This document shows, in pieces, positions 52,039 to 61,210 of a stretch of 64,000 bases of DNA; positions within the stretch are counted from its first letter, which is position 1, and each line of letters starts with the position of its first letter. The notes beneath the pieces were generated by a model. That model saw only the letters and a list, made by a program, of their open reading frames with translations. It was not told the DNA's origin and did no database searches. A program made the position numbers and the translations under genes. The stretch spans positions 385,460 to 449,459 of the forward strand of contig CAKSDE010000001.1 of assembly GCA_934444735.1 (NCBI GenBank), read 5' to 3'. Source of the stretch: an uncultured Clostridia bacterium. GTDB taxonomy: Bacteria > Bacillota > Clostridia > UBA1381.

Positions 52039-54456
52039 ATGGAAATATCAAAATGGGTAATGAACACAGAAAAATATAAGGGGCTGGAATGTACACCGCC
52101 TTGTTCTTTATACAGCGTGCTTTTGGATCGGGAGCTTATAAAAGATCCGTTTGTTGGTTTGAATGAATACGAGGTAGGGGAGCTTTCGAGAGAGAGTTGT
52201 GAGTTTGTATCCGAATTTGAATGGAATGAGGAGGAAAAGGCGAATACGGTTATAAGATTTCACGGGTTGGACACTCTTTGCAAGATATATTTAAACGGCA
52301 AAAAGCTCGGCAAAACTCATGATATGCACCGTACATACGATTTTAATGTGAAAGGGATTTTAAAAGACGGAAAAAATGAGCTGTGCGTAAAAATTGAAAG
52401 TCCGCTTGAATTTTGCGATAAAATGGACAGGCGGCATCACCTTGCGGGAAACGCCGATTCCTACAAGGGATTGGCACATATAAGAAAGGCGTCTTATATG
52501 TTCGGCTGGGATTGGGGCCCTGTTCTCCCCGATATGGGTATTTCGAGAAAGGTTGAAATTTTAAATTATGATGTGCGGCTTGAAAATGCAAATATTTTGC
52601 AGAAACATAAAAAAGGTTATGCAGAGCTTACCGTAGAGCCGGAAATTTGGGGAGAGGGCAGCGATTGCAGCTGCATTGCAGTCTTTGACGGGAAAGAATA
52701 CGCATTTGACGGTGAGAGCGTGTGTATAAAGATTGAGAATCCAAAGCTTTGGTGGCCGAGAGGGTATGGCGAACAGAATTTATATAAACTGGAGCTAAAG
52801 CTTTTTAAAAACGGCATACTTTGCGACACATTAAAGAAAAATATCGGTATAAGAACGCTTGAAGTGAGCAGGAATGAGGATAAGTACGGCGAGGAATTTT
52901 GTTTCTGCGTTAATTCGGAAAAAATCTTTTCTATGGGCGCAAATTATATTCCGCAGGATAACATATTGAGCAGAATTACCGAGGAGAAAACGGAAAATTT
53001 AATTAAGCAGTGCGTGGCTGCGAATTACAATACCATACGTGTGTGGGGCGGAGGATATTACCCCGAGGATTATTTTTATGATTTGTGCGACAGGTACGGG
53101 CTTTTGGTCTGGCAGGATTTCATGATTGCGTGCAATGACGTATATCTAAGAAAAGAGTTTCGCGAGAATTTGATAAATGAGGCAATAGACAATGTGAAAC
53201 GGCTGCGGCACCATGCATCGTTAGCGCTTTTGTGCGGAAATAACGAGATGGAGTGGATTTTGGGAAACAGGCTTGAGCAAGACAGAAAAAACAGCTCGGG
53301 AAACAATGCGGCAAATGATCTTGTCGTTGCGGATTATCTGGAAACCTATGAGCATCTGCTGCCCGATATATGCGAGGAATATGCGCCGCAAGTCTTTTAT
53401 TGGCAGGCATCCCCGTCCTCGGGCGGAGGATTTGTGAATCCGAACGATCCGAACCGCGGAGATGTGCATTATTGGGAGGTCTGGCACGGCGACAAAGGCT
53501 TTGAGGATTACAGAAATTACCGTTTCAGGTTTTTGAGCGAGTTCGGATTTGAGGCATTTCCATCGGTAAAAACAATAAAGAGCTTTGCAAAAGACACGGA
53601 TATGAATGTTTTAAGCGAGGTTATGGAGAGTCATCAGAAATGCAAAAAGGGGACAAGACAGATTCTTTCGCATCTTTCGGCAAACTATTTATATCCCGAA
53701 AAATTTGACGATTTTGTCTATGCATCGCAGCTCATGCAGGCAGAGGCGATAAAATACGGAGTTGAGCATATGCGAAGATATAGGGGCATATGCATGGGTG
53801 CAATATACTGGCAGGTGAACGATTGCTGGCCGGTGGTTTCGTGGTCGTCGATCGATTATTTCGGCAGATGGAAAGCGCTGCACTATTATGCAAAGAAATT
53901 CTTTGCACCTGTGCTTTTATCGGTGCATGAGGACGGCTTTGTGACGGCGTTCAGCGTTTCAAATGAAACGATGTCGGAGTTTTCGGGAAAAGTTGTGATA
54001 AGCGCAAGAAAAAGAGATTTTACCGAACTTTACAGGAATGAAATTGATGTGACGGTTAAAAAGCTTGCTGCAAATGATGTATATTGCCGTGATTTTGCCG
54101 ATATTTTTAAAGGAAGAGAAAGGGAATATTTCCTTTTGGCGGAGCTTTTCGCATCAGACGGCAAAAAAATAATGAGCCGGACACTTTGCTATGTTAAGCC
54201 TAAATGCTTTAAATACGAATCTCCGGAAATTTCCGCCAAAATCACAAAAAAAGACGGTAAGGTCAATATTGCGGTTCAGGCGGACACTTTCTGCAAGGGA
54301 GTTATGATTGATTTTAGGGATTTGGATTTGGTTTTGAGCGATAATTATTTTGATATTGCCGATAAAGACGGCGTTACGGTGAGCGCAGAGTGTGATTATA
54401 CGGAGGAATTACTGCGAGAGAATATGATTATAAAATCGGTATATAACATAAGATAA
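52039..54456 (+). CDS. GH2 family beta-mannosidase
   Basis: 805 residues, cytoplasmic (no signal peptide). Releases mannose from the non-reducing end of manno-oligosaccharides. N-terminal sugar-binding jelly roll (NTVIRFHGLDTLCKIYLNG), Ig-like domain, then the TIM barrel. The acid/base Glu is in LLCGNNEMEW (near 402) and the nucleophile Glu in FLSEFGFEAFPS (near 500). FGWDWGPVLPDMG and NDCWPVVSWSSIDYFGRWKA are typical of beta-mannosidases in the family. GAGAGGAAA lies upstream of the ATG. Together with the GH130 gene at the other end of the window it points to beta-mannoside use. Confidence 0.92.
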   Translation: MEISKWVMNTEKYKGLECTPPCSLYSVLLDRELIKDPFVGLNEYEVGELSRESCEFVSEFEWNEEEKANTVIRFHGLDTLCKIYLNGKKLGKTHDMHRTYDFNVKGILKDGKNELCVKIESPLEFCDKMDRRHHLAGNADSYKGLAHIRKASYMFGWDWGPVLPDMGISRKVEILNYDVRLENANILQKHKKGYAELTVEPEIWGEGSDCSCIAVFDGKEYAFDGESVCIKIENPKLWWPRGYGEQNLYKLELKLFKNGILCDTLKKNIGIRTLEVSRNEDKYGEEFCFCVNSEKIFSMGANYIPQDNILSRITEEKTENLIKQCVAANYNTIRVWGGGYYPEDYFYDLCDRYGLLVWQDFMIACNDVYLRKEFRENLINEAIDNVKRLRHHASLALLCGNNEMEWILGNRLEQDRKNSSGNNAANDLVVADYLETYEHLLPDICEEYAPQVFYWQASPSSGGGFVNPNDPNRGDVHYWEVWHGDKGFEDYRNYRFRFLSEFGFEAFPSVKTIKSFAKDTDMNVLSEVMESHQKCKKGTRQILSHLSANYLYPEKFDDFVYASQLMQAEAIKYGVEHMRRYRGICMGAIYWQVNDCWPVVSWSSIDYFGRWKALHYYAKKFFAPVLLSVHEDGFVTAFSVSNETMSEFSGKVVISARKRDFTELYRNEIDVTVKKLAANDVYCRDFADIFKGREREYFLLAELFASDGKKIMSRTLCYVKPKCFKYESPEISAKITKKDGKVNIAVQADTFCKGVMIDFRDLDLVLSDNYFDIADKDGVTVSAECDYTEELLRENMIIKSVYNIR

Positions 54457-54521
54457 ATTTAAGGTATGCAGATGACCGCGGAAGTTTTTTGAAAAATATA
54501 TAAAAAAATTTCAAAAAAGAC

Positions 54522-54550
54522 TTGAAGTTTTCTTGAAAATGTATTATAAT
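54522..54550 (+). promoter_or_regulatory. Promoter of the SRP RNA gene
   Basis: TTGAAG (54522-54527), 17-bp spacer, TATAAT (54545-54550), ending about 20 bp before the predicted RNA 5' end. Confidence 0.75.
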
Positions 54551-54572
54551 AGTATAGCGATATAAAATGAAT

Positions 54573-54692
54573 ATCTTGGCGATGAAGGCCGAACCCGTGC
54601 GATTTGAACCCGTGAACCTTGTCAGATGGGGAACCAAGCAGCAATAAGCGGAACTTTGAATGTGTTATGGATCATTCGGCCGGAGCCATTTT
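54573..54692 (+). ncRNA. ffs: Signal recognition particle RNA, small bacterial type
   Basis: About 115-120 nt. The conserved SRP core GUGAACCUUGUCAG ... AAGCAGCAAUAAGCGGA is present. The ends pair: UUGGC and GGCCGAA near the 5' end with UUCGGCC and GCCA near the 3' end. The apical helix reads UGG-GGAA-CCA, keeping the GGAA tetraloop with changed closing pairs. It lacks the Alu domain of the long Bacillus form. An intrinsic terminator follows. The 359-bp gap between the mannosidase and dnaX is filled mainly by this gene. Confidence 0.92.
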
Positions 54693-54704
54693 TTGAAATC
54701 TTTA

Positions 54705-54728
54705 CCCCTACCGATGATAGGGGTTTTT
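54705..54728 (+). terminator. Terminator of the SRP RNA
   Basis: CCCCTA ... TAGGGG with a seven-base loop and a T-run. A further AT-rich hairpin (AAAAAGTAAAA/TTTTACTTTTT) lies at 54747-54775 before dnaX. Confidence 0.75.
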
Positions 54729-54815
54729 AAGATTTGGATTATAGGTAAAAAGTAAAATGTGCGTTTTACTTTTTATTTCTACAGGAGATTCAGACGGGAA
54801 AAGGAGTTGAGTGAT

Positions 54816-56633
54816 ATGGCATATCGGGCGATATACCGTAAGTGGCGTCCGCTGGTTTTTGAAGATATTGTCGGGCAGAGTCATGTTACGAAAACCTTGA
54901 AAAATCAGATCATGAATAACCGTGTATCTCACGCATACCTTTTCTGCGGAACGAGAGGTACCGGAAAAACAACCGCAGCAAAAGTGTTTTCGCGCGCGGT
55001 AAACTGTCTGAATAATCAAAACGGCTCGCCGTGCAATGAATGTGCGGTGTGCAAGGGCATTTTAGACGGGAGTATTATGGACGTTTCGGAAATTGACGCA
55101 GCGTCGAATAACCGCGTTGAGAATGTGCGCGAAATTTTGGAGGACGTCAACTATGTCGCGTCACAGACAACCTACCGTATCTATATTATAGACGAGGTGC
55201 ATATGCTCTCGAGCGGTGCATTCAATGCGCTTTTAAAAACACTCGAGGAGCCGCCCGAACACGTAATATTCATTTTGGCAACGACCGAGGCGCATAAAGT
55301 GCCCGAGACGATTCTCTCTAGGTGTCAGCGGTTTGATTTTAAAAGAATCCGGCCGTCGGATATAATCCTCAGAATGAAGGAGATTGCGGTAGGGGATAAG
55401 CTTGATGTTTCGGACGATGCGTTTGCGCTTTTGGCACAGCTGGCGGAAGGATCTATGCGTGACGGGCTGAGTCTTTTGGAAAGATGCATTTCGGCGTGCG
55501 GAACAAGACTTACCCGTGATGATGTTGTGTCGGTCTTGGGAATCTCGGGAAATGAGACAAATTATAATATTGTCGATGCGGTTTCAAAAAATGACTCGGC
55601 ACGGATTTTAAAAGAGATAAGCCGCCTTATGGAAGAGGGCAAGGATCTGAATGTGTTTATGGATTTTTTGATAACATATGTCAGAAATCTGCTTGTCTGC
55701 AAGGTGGCGGAAAAGCCGGAGGAGCTTATTGACGCGTCGGGCGAAGATATTGTTAAGCTCAAATCGCAGGCGGAGAGATTGTCATTTGAAAAGATAAATA
55801 ATGCGATAACGGTCTTGTCTAAAGCGAAAGCGGACGCACATTGGGAGAAATCGCCGAGGACGATATATGAGCTTGCATTGGTAAAGCTCACGCGCCCGGA
55901 ACTGGATACAAGTACCGATGCTTTAATGGACAGAATTTCCGAAATGGAGGAAAAGGTGAAAAACGGTATAACCGTTAATGTTTCGGAAAACGTCCCAAAG
56001 GAAGAACCCAAAGAAGAACCAAAAAAAAAAGAGGTTTCTAAGCGGCTCTATGTCCCGTTAGATGTTTCAAAGCTCACAACTGCGACGCCTGTTGTTGCGG
56101 CGGCGAGAAAATGGGATAAAATTGCGTCGGTGATTATGAAACAGTGTCCGTTTGTCGCGGCGTCTGTAGTGAACAGAAAAATCACAATTGACGGCGAGGG
56201 GATTTTGCTTTTATACAGTGCAAAGGAAGTAATGCTCAAAAAAATCATGAGCACTTATATAAAACAGGCAGAGCGCGTATTTCAGAAAAATACGGGGACG
56301 GAGCTGAGATTAAAAGCTGCATTTGAAGATGATGTGGGCGATAATCTGGTGGATTTTTGGAATGTTCCCGAGGGCGAGCAAAAGGAAGATGATACCGAAG
56401 GCGGCTTTTCGGACGGCAATGATCCGCTCATGCAGCTCGGAAATAAATTTTCGGAGATTGTGGAGTATACCGATGAGAGCGAATTTGTGGATTACAGTTA
56501 TGAAGATAACAGCTTTTCGCAAGAGGAGCTTGACGATGAAGAGGAAGAAGAGGAATTTTTGGACGATTCCGAAAAAAGAGCGGAGCAGAATTTAGACGAC
56601 AATGCGCCGATTGTATCGGACGGAGAAAAATAA
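54816..56633 (+). CDS. dnaX: DNA polymerase III gamma/tau subunit
   Basis: 605 residues. AAA+ clamp-loader ATPase. Walker A is GTRGTGKTTAAK (near 48), zinc cysteines are in CLNNQNGSPCNECAVCKG, Walker B is IIDEVHMLSSGAFNALLKTL (near 125), and sensor/SRC is TILSRCQRFDFKRI. A variable, acidic tail (from about 390) with DDEEEEEEFLDDSEKRAE-type runs may bind polymerase. The ATG at 54816 (AAGGAG nine bases upstream) is preferred; a longer frame from 54759 is unsupported. A 61-bp gap separates it from ybaB. Confidence 0.95.
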   Translation: MAYRAIYRKWRPLVFEDIVGQSHVTKTLKNQIMNNRVSHAYLFCGTRGTGKTTAAKVFSRAVNCLNNQNGSPCNECAVCKGILDGSIMDVSEIDAASNNRVENVREILEDVNYVASQTTYRIYIIDEVHMLSSGAFNALLKTLEEPPEHVIFILATTEAHKVPETILSRCQRFDFKRIRPSDIILRMKEIAVGDKLDVSDDAFALLAQLAEGSMRDGLSLLERCISACGTRLTRDDVVSVLGISGNETNYNIVDAVSKNDSARILKEISRLMEEGKDLNVFMDFLITYVRNLLVCKVAEKPEELIDASGEDIVKLKSQAERLSFEKINNAITVLSKAKADAHWEKSPRTIYELALVKLTRPELDTSTDALMDRISEMEEKVKNGITVNVSENVPKEEPKEEPKKKEVSKRLYVPLDVSKLTTATPVVAAARKWDKIASVIMKQCPFVAASVVNRKITIDGEGILLLYSAKEVMLKKIMSTYIKQAERVFQKNTGTELRLKAAFEDDVGDNLVDFWNVPEGEQKEDDTEGGFSDGNDPLMQLGNKFSEIVEYTDESEFVDYSYEDNSFSQEELDDEEEEEEFLDDSEKRAEQNLDDNAPIVSDGEK

Positions 56634-56693
56634 TGTTAATAGCTGTCTTTGGCAGTTAATCAATAACTAAAAAAATGAAACGGAGAGAGAAAA

Positions 56694-57047
56694 ATGGGTA
56701 AATACAAAGGATTTCACGGTGCAGGCATGAACACCAACAAAAATATGGGAAGTGTTATAAAAAAGGCACAGCAGATGCAGGAGGAAATGGAGCGTATCCA
56801 GTCCGAAATCGAGGAAAAGACTGTTGAGGCGACTGCCGGCGGCGGAATGATTGAGGTTAAAGCAAACGGCAAAAAGGAAATTTTATCGATAAAGATCAAG
56901 CCTGATGTTGTTGATCCCGAAGATGTGGAAACATTGGAGGATTTGGTAATGGTAGCGGTAAACGACGCTATTAAAAAGGCGGACGAGATGATGACAGAGG
57001 GCATGAGCGCTGTCACGGGTGGAATAAACATTCCGGGACTCTTTTAA
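56694..57047 (+). CDS. ybaB: YbaB/EbfC family nucleoid-associated protein
   Basis: 117 residues. A small DNA-binding dimer often encoded between dnaX and recR, as here. Family features: VIKKAQQMQEEMERIQSEIE, GGGMIEVKANGKKEILSIKI and the C-terminal DAIKKADEMMTEGMSAVTGG. GGAGA precedes the ATG. An extra N-terminal stretch (MGKYKGFHGAGMNTNKNMG) is longer than the E. coli form. Confidence 0.93.
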   Translation: MGKYKGFHGAGMNTNKNMGSVIKKAQQMQEEMERIQSEIEEKTVEATAGGGMIEVKANGKKEILSIKIKPDVVDPEDVETLEDLVMVAVNDAIKKADEMMTEGMSAVTGGINIPGLF

Positions 57048-57060
57048 TATTTGTATTTTT

Positions 57061-57095
57061 GGCAGACAGGACATACAGTTTTGTCTGCCGTTTTA
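57061..57095 (+). terminator. Hairpin between ybaB and recR
   Basis: GGCAGACA (57061-57068) pairs with TGTCTGCC (57082-57089), then GTTTT. It may partly uncouple recR from dnaX-ybaB. Confidence 0.6.
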
Positions 57096-57128
57096 TAGAT
57101 AAAACAACTAAAAATAAGGAGAGAAAAA

Positions 57129-57725
57129 ATGCACCCTGCAACGATAGAAAAACTTATTGAAAGCTTCGCACAACTCCCGGGTATCGGTAAGAAAAGTGCG
57201 GAAAGAATAGCTTTTTACATACTTGATTCTATGGATAAAGAAGACGCAAAAAAAATGGCGGAAAGTATAGTTGACGCAAAAAGTAAAATCTCATTTTGCC
57301 CTATATGTCAGAATTTAACGGATACCACACCGTGCGAGATCTGCTCTTCGGCAAGCCGCGACAAATCGGTTATATGCGTTGTGGAAAATCCGAGAGATGT
57401 AAGCGCGATTGAAAAAACGAACGAGTATCACGGACTTTACCATGTTCTGCATGGCGCGCTCTCGCCGATGGACGGCATAACTCCTGATGATATACGTATA
57501 AAAGAGTTGTTGTTGCGCGTTTCCGACAATACCGTAAAAGAAGTGATAATGGCGACGAACCCGACAGTCAGCGGTACGGCTACAGCCGTTTACATCTCAA
57601 AGCTTTTACAGCCTATGGGTGTGAAAGTTACGCGCATAGCTCACGGAATCCCTGTCGGCGGTGATTTAGAGTATGCCGACGAGATAACCTTGATAAAGGC
57701 TATAGAGGGGCGCCGCGAAATGTGA
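57129..57725 (+). CDS. recR: Recombination mediator protein RecR
   Basis: 198 residues, full length. With RecF/RecO it loads RecA on gapped DNA. Helix-hairpin-helix LPGIGKKSAERIAFYIL at the N-terminus, a four-Cys zinc site (CPICQNLTDTTPCEIC), the Toprim domain with ICVVENPRDVSAIEKT (near 95), and GGDLEYADEITLIKA near the end. GGAGAG lies before the ATG. Confidence 0.95.
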   Translation: MHPATIEKLIESFAQLPGIGKKSAERIAFYILDSMDKEDAKKMAESIVDAKSKISFCPICQNLTDTTPCEICSSASRDKSVICVVENPRDVSAIEKTNEYHGLYHVLHGALSPMDGITPDDIRIKELLLRVSDNTVKEVIMATNPTVSGTATAVYISKLLQPMGVKVTRIAHGIPVGGDLEYADEITLIKAIEGRREM

Positions 57726-57734
57726 GCGCTGCAC

Positions 57735-58130
57735 GCCTGAAAACACGCACATCTCACTATTATTCACAGCTTGAAGTACAAGGAGTACGTCAGCGCTGCT
57801 CATAACAGCAATCTGTACGTGTTTTCAGACGCGCGGGAAAAGTATGCCGTCGCATTTTTAAGCAGCAACCTGCTTGTTTCTTTTGTGTGCGGTCGGTATT
57901 TGCGCTGTTTATAACAGCAATTTGCACGTGTTTTCAGATGTGTGGGAAAAGTATGCTGTCGCATTTTTTAACAGTAACCTGCTTGTTTCTTTTGTGTGCG
58001 GTCGGCATTTGCGCTGTTCATAACAGCAATATGCACGTGTTTTCGGGCGCGCGGGAAAAGTATGCTGTCGCATTTTTTAACAGCAGTCTGTTTGTTGCTT
58101 TTGCACGTATGTGTATGTATGCCGTTCATA
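57735..58130. repeat. Three tandem 109-bp repeats between recR and radA
   Basis: Units start at 57793, 57902 and 58011 (109 bp each; the third is degenerate at its end). Each contains GCGCTG(T/C)T(C/T)ATAACAGCAAT, CGTGTTTTC, GGGAAAAGTATGC(T/C)GTCGC and CTGTTTGTT/CTGCTTGTT-like parts. GCTG ... CAGC gives each a small hairpin. A short inverted piece (CCTGAAAACACG near 57735) can pair with CGTGTTTTCAG of the units. The unit length is not a multiple of three, so the repeat does not encode a repeated peptide. The rest of the 483-bp gap up to radA shows no clear gene. Confidence 0.75.
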
Positions 58131-58208
58131 ATGGTTTCGGGTGTGCGGAACGTATTGCGGCAACAAACATTTTTGAGTTAGGCTTATTTTGTGAAAGGAG
58201 TTACAATT

Positions 58209-59570
58209 ATGAAAGTAAAAACTGCATATATATGTAACGAATGTGGTTATCAGACAATGAAATGGATGGGAAGATGCCCGGGATGCAATGCATGGGGGAG
58301 TCTGACCGAAACCGTGATAGAAGAGAAAAAGTCTGCGCCTGCAAAAAAGACATCATCGGGCGAAATAAGGCGCCCGAAAAAAATCGCGGATATACATTAT
58401 GACAACGAAGTCAGATATTCAACAGGCTCGGGAGAATTGGACAGAGTATTGGGCGGCGGAATGGTGAGGGGCTCGCTTATTCTGGTCGGCGGTGATCCGG
58501 GGATAGGTAAATCCACACTGCTTTTGCAGATTTGCCGCTTTGTCGGACAAACGAGAAAGATACTTTATGTTTCGGGCGAGGAATCGGAACGTCAGATAAA
58601 GCTTCGCGCCGAACGCTTGGGAGTAGAAAGCGACAATTTATATCTCATGTCGGAAAATGACGTGGGAACTATTGTGGAAACAATAAACGAGCTTGCACCC
58701 GACGTGGTTATAATCGACTCGATTCAGACGATGCACCGGGAAGAAATTGCCTCTGCATCGGGGAGTGTTCCGCAGGTGCGTGAGGCGACAAATGCGTTTA
58801 TGGCAATTGCCAAAGGACAGGGTGTATCTATGTTTATTGTCGGTCATGTGACTAAAGACGGAGCATTGGCAGGACCGCGCGTTTTGGAACATATGGTGGA
58901 CTGTGTGCTCTACTTTGAGGGGGACAGGCAGTTGCCTTTTCGTATACTGCGCGCTGTAAAAAACAGGTTTGGCTCAACTAATGAAATTGGTGTTTTTGAA
59001 ATGGAAAATAACGGCTTGAAAGAGGTGGAAAACCCGTCGGCAATGCTCTTGGAAGGACGTCCCGAGAGCGCATCGGGGAGCAGCGTTGTGTGCGTGCTTG
59101 AGGGGAGCCGCGGTGTTTTGGCGGAAATTCAGGCACTTGTTACTCCGACGGGATTCGGAAACCCGAGAAGAATGGCGTCGGGGATTGATTTAAACCGTGT
59201 GATACTGATGATTGCGGTTTTGGAAAAGCGTGCAAGAGTAAATCTTTCTAATTTTGATGTATATATAAATGTTGCCGGCGGTCTCAGAATTGACGAAACC
59301 GCAATCGACCTGGGATTGTGTGCAGCGATGGTTACAGGGCGGAGCGATACTCCGATACCGTCTGATATGATTTTTATAGGCGAGGTCGGACTGGGCGGTG
59401 AGCTGCGAAATGTTTCGCAGATTGAAAAAAGATTGAAAGAAGCACAGAAAATGGGATTTAACACGGCAATTGTTCCGAAAAATTCACTTCGCGGAGTGAA
59501 AAAGCCTGAAAATATGGCGGTTTTGGGCGTTTCAACCTTAGCTGAGGCGATGAATCTTATAAAAAAGTAA
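58209..59570 (+). CDS. radA: DNA repair protein RadA
   Basis: 453 residues. RecA-like branch-migration helper. N-terminal zinc finger YICNECGYQTMKWMGRCPGC, Walker A GGDPGIGKSTLL (near 97), the RadA-specific KNRFGSTNEIGVF (near 250), and a C-terminal Lon-protease-like domain (about 280-450: VTPTGFGNPRRMASGID, GEVGLGGELRNVSQIEKR) without protease activity. The ATG at 58209 has AAAGGAG; the longer frame from 58191 places that inside. Confidence 0.95.
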   Translation: MKVKTAYICNECGYQTMKWMGRCPGCNAWGSLTETVIEEKKSAPAKKTSSGEIRRPKKIADIHYDNEVRYSTGSGELDRVLGGGMVRGSLILVGGDPGIGKSTLLLQICRFVGQTRKILYVSGEESERQIKLRAERLGVESDNLYLMSENDVGTIVETINELAPDVVIIDSIQTMHREEIASASGSVPQVREATNAFMAIAKGQGVSMFIVGHVTKDGALAGPRVLEHMVDCVLYFEGDRQLPFRILRAVKNRFGSTNEIGVFEMENNGLKEVENPSAMLLEGRPESASGSSVVCVLEGSRGVLAEIQALVTPTGFGNPRRMASGIDLNRVILMIAVLEKRARVNLSNFDVYINVAGGLRIDETAIDLGLCAAMVTGRSDTPIPSDMIFIGEVGLGGELRNVSQIEKRLKEAQKMGFNTAIVPKNSLRGVKKPENMAVLGVSTLAEAMNLIKK

Positions 59571-59636
59571 TATTACATTTATATTACAAAAATATTGCCA
59601 AAATACAAACATATCGTAAAGAAATATGTGTTTTGG

Positions 59637-59665
59637 TTGACCTTTGAGCTGATGTGTGTTAAAAT
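59637..59665 (+). promoter_or_regulatory. Promoter of the SLH-M15 peptidase gene
   Basis: TTGACC (59637-59642), 17-bp spacer, TAAAAT (59660-59665). Confidence 0.65.
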
Positions 59666-59721
59666 AGCATAAGTGTTGAATTAAATAATTGTAAGTGTTA
59701 AACGGAAAAGGAATGATTATT

Positions 59722-61152
59722 TTGTTAAAAAAGAAAATTATATTAACGTGCCTGGCGTTGGGGCTTTTGTCTGTGACGGCAGCCGCGGACGAGCTGAGTG
59801 AATGGTCGAGATGGGATTTCGGCAGCATGAGTTCGGCAGGAATTTTAACGCGTGATGTTGTATCGGAGAAGATGAAAGCGCCGATAACAAGGCGTGAGGC
59901 CTGCGGACTTTTATATAACGTATACGAGAGCCTGGGAGGTGCAGAGACACCGGACAGAATATGTACCTTTGTGGATACCGATGACGAATATGTAAGAAAA
60001 GCATATGCGGCAGGGATTGTATCGGGAAGAACGCAGAGCCTGTTTGATCCGGACAGCAATGTCACAAGGGAAGAATTTTCAAAGATGATAGTAAACACTT
60101 TGGAGGCGGCAGGCTTTGATGTAGACACGTATTATGACGATGCGAAGGACATTCTGAAAAATTATACCGATGCCGATGGCATATCCGAGTGGGCATATAC
60201 GGCGATGGCGGCAACCGCAAAGCAAGAAATTATGTACGGTACATCGGCTAATAATATAAGCCCTAAATCGAATACAACAAGAGAACAGGCAGTTTCTGTG
60301 GTAAGCCGTGTATATCACCGCTTTGCAACCGAAAAAGTGACCTATACCACTCCCGAAATTACATCGGGAACGAAATTTACGACGGATAATATACGTATAA
60401 AATGGAATGGGACGCCCGACGCAAAAAAATATACCGTACTTATCAAGGATTCAAATTATGATACCGTTGAAGAATTTGAAACGATAGCAAATGACGTTAC
60501 CGTTTACGGTGATGATTATGAAAACGGAGTATATACCGTTATTGTCGGTGCGGAAAGTGACAGCGGCATGATGACTTACTCTATGCCTGTAGATGTTACA
60601 ATCGAGAGAGTGACATATACGGATTATGCACCGTCAAACATAAGCAGAGCGGATAAGGAGGCTGTGGTATTCCCGAACGGCAAGCCGTTTGAAACGGTTG
60701 AAGAGGCGGAAATGTACATGAGCAGTGTGACGGTTCCGGTATGGAAGGTGAAGTCAAACGGCGAGAAGTATTCGTCCACCGCAACGCTTACCGTAAACAG
60801 TGCTTTGGCAGATGAGGTTTTACAGATATTTACCGAGATATATAACTCACCCGAGCAGTTCCCGATAAAATCGGTCGGCGGATATTGCTGGAGAAATACG
60901 GCAGGAGGAAGTGTGTCGGAGCATAGCTACGGTACATGTATCGATATAAACCCCGATGAAAATTACTATGTAAAACCGGACGGAACCCCGATAACCGGAA
61001 GCTTCTGGAAACCGGGCGAGAATATTTATTCGATGCCGGCGGACGGAAGTGTAGTATCGACATTTAAGCGCTACGGCTGGAAATGGGGCGGTGACGCTTG
61101 GGGTGCAGGATACTCTAAGGACTATATGCATATGACTTATTTGGGTAAATAA
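59722..61152 (+). CDS. SLH-anchored M15 family peptidase (VanY-like)
   Basis: 476 residues from a TTG at 59722, with AAAGGA nine bases upstream; GTG and ATG codons further up are worse placed. Signal peptide (LKKKIILTCLALGLLSVTAA). SLH domains about 25-205 (YAAGIVSGRTQSLFDPDSNV, NVTREEFSKMIVNTL, NTTREQAVSVVSRVY). A short beta domain of fibronectin type (about 210-300), then an M15-type zinc peptidase: SEHSYGTCIDINPDEN (near 398) and DYMHMTY near 469 provide the metal ligands. Such enzymes trim D,D- or L,D-peptide bonds of peptidoglycan. Monocistronic with own promoter. Confidence 0.85.
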   Translation: MLKKKIILTCLALGLLSVTAAADELSEWSRWDFGSMSSAGILTRDVVSEKMKAPITRREACGLLYNVYESLGGAETPDRICTFVDTDDEYVRKAYAAGIVSGRTQSLFDPDSNVTREEFSKMIVNTLEAAGFDVDTYYDDAKDILKNYTDADGISEWAYTAMAATAKQEIMYGTSANNISPKSNTTREQAVSVVSRVYHRFATEKVTYTTPEITSGTKFTTDNIRIKWNGTPDAKKYTVLIKDSNYDTVEEFETIANDVTVYGDDYENGVYTVIVGAESDSGMMTYSMPVDVTIERVTYTDYAPSNISRADKEAVVFPNGKPFETVEEAEMYMSSVTVPVWKVKSNGEKYSSTATLTVNSALADEVLQIFTEIYNSPEQFPIKSVGGYCWRNTAGGSVSEHSYGTCIDINPDENYYVKPDGTPITGSFWKPGENIYSMPADGSVVSTFKRYGWKWGGDAWGAGYSKDYMHMTYLGK

Positions 61153-61210
61153 GAGATATGAAAAATGTTGCGTGTTTATCTGTCGTACGGCGGATAAAAG
61201 GAGGATTAAT

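Noticed and set aside
57793..58120. CRISPR array
   Set aside because: The 109-bp units are contiguous with no unique spacers, and no cas genes are present.
57887..58237. A 116-codon plus-strand frame inside the 109-bp repeats
   Set aside because: It lacks a ribosome site, runs across repeat units whose length shifts frame, and overlaps the start of radA. Its Cys-rich sequence looks like translated repeat DNA.
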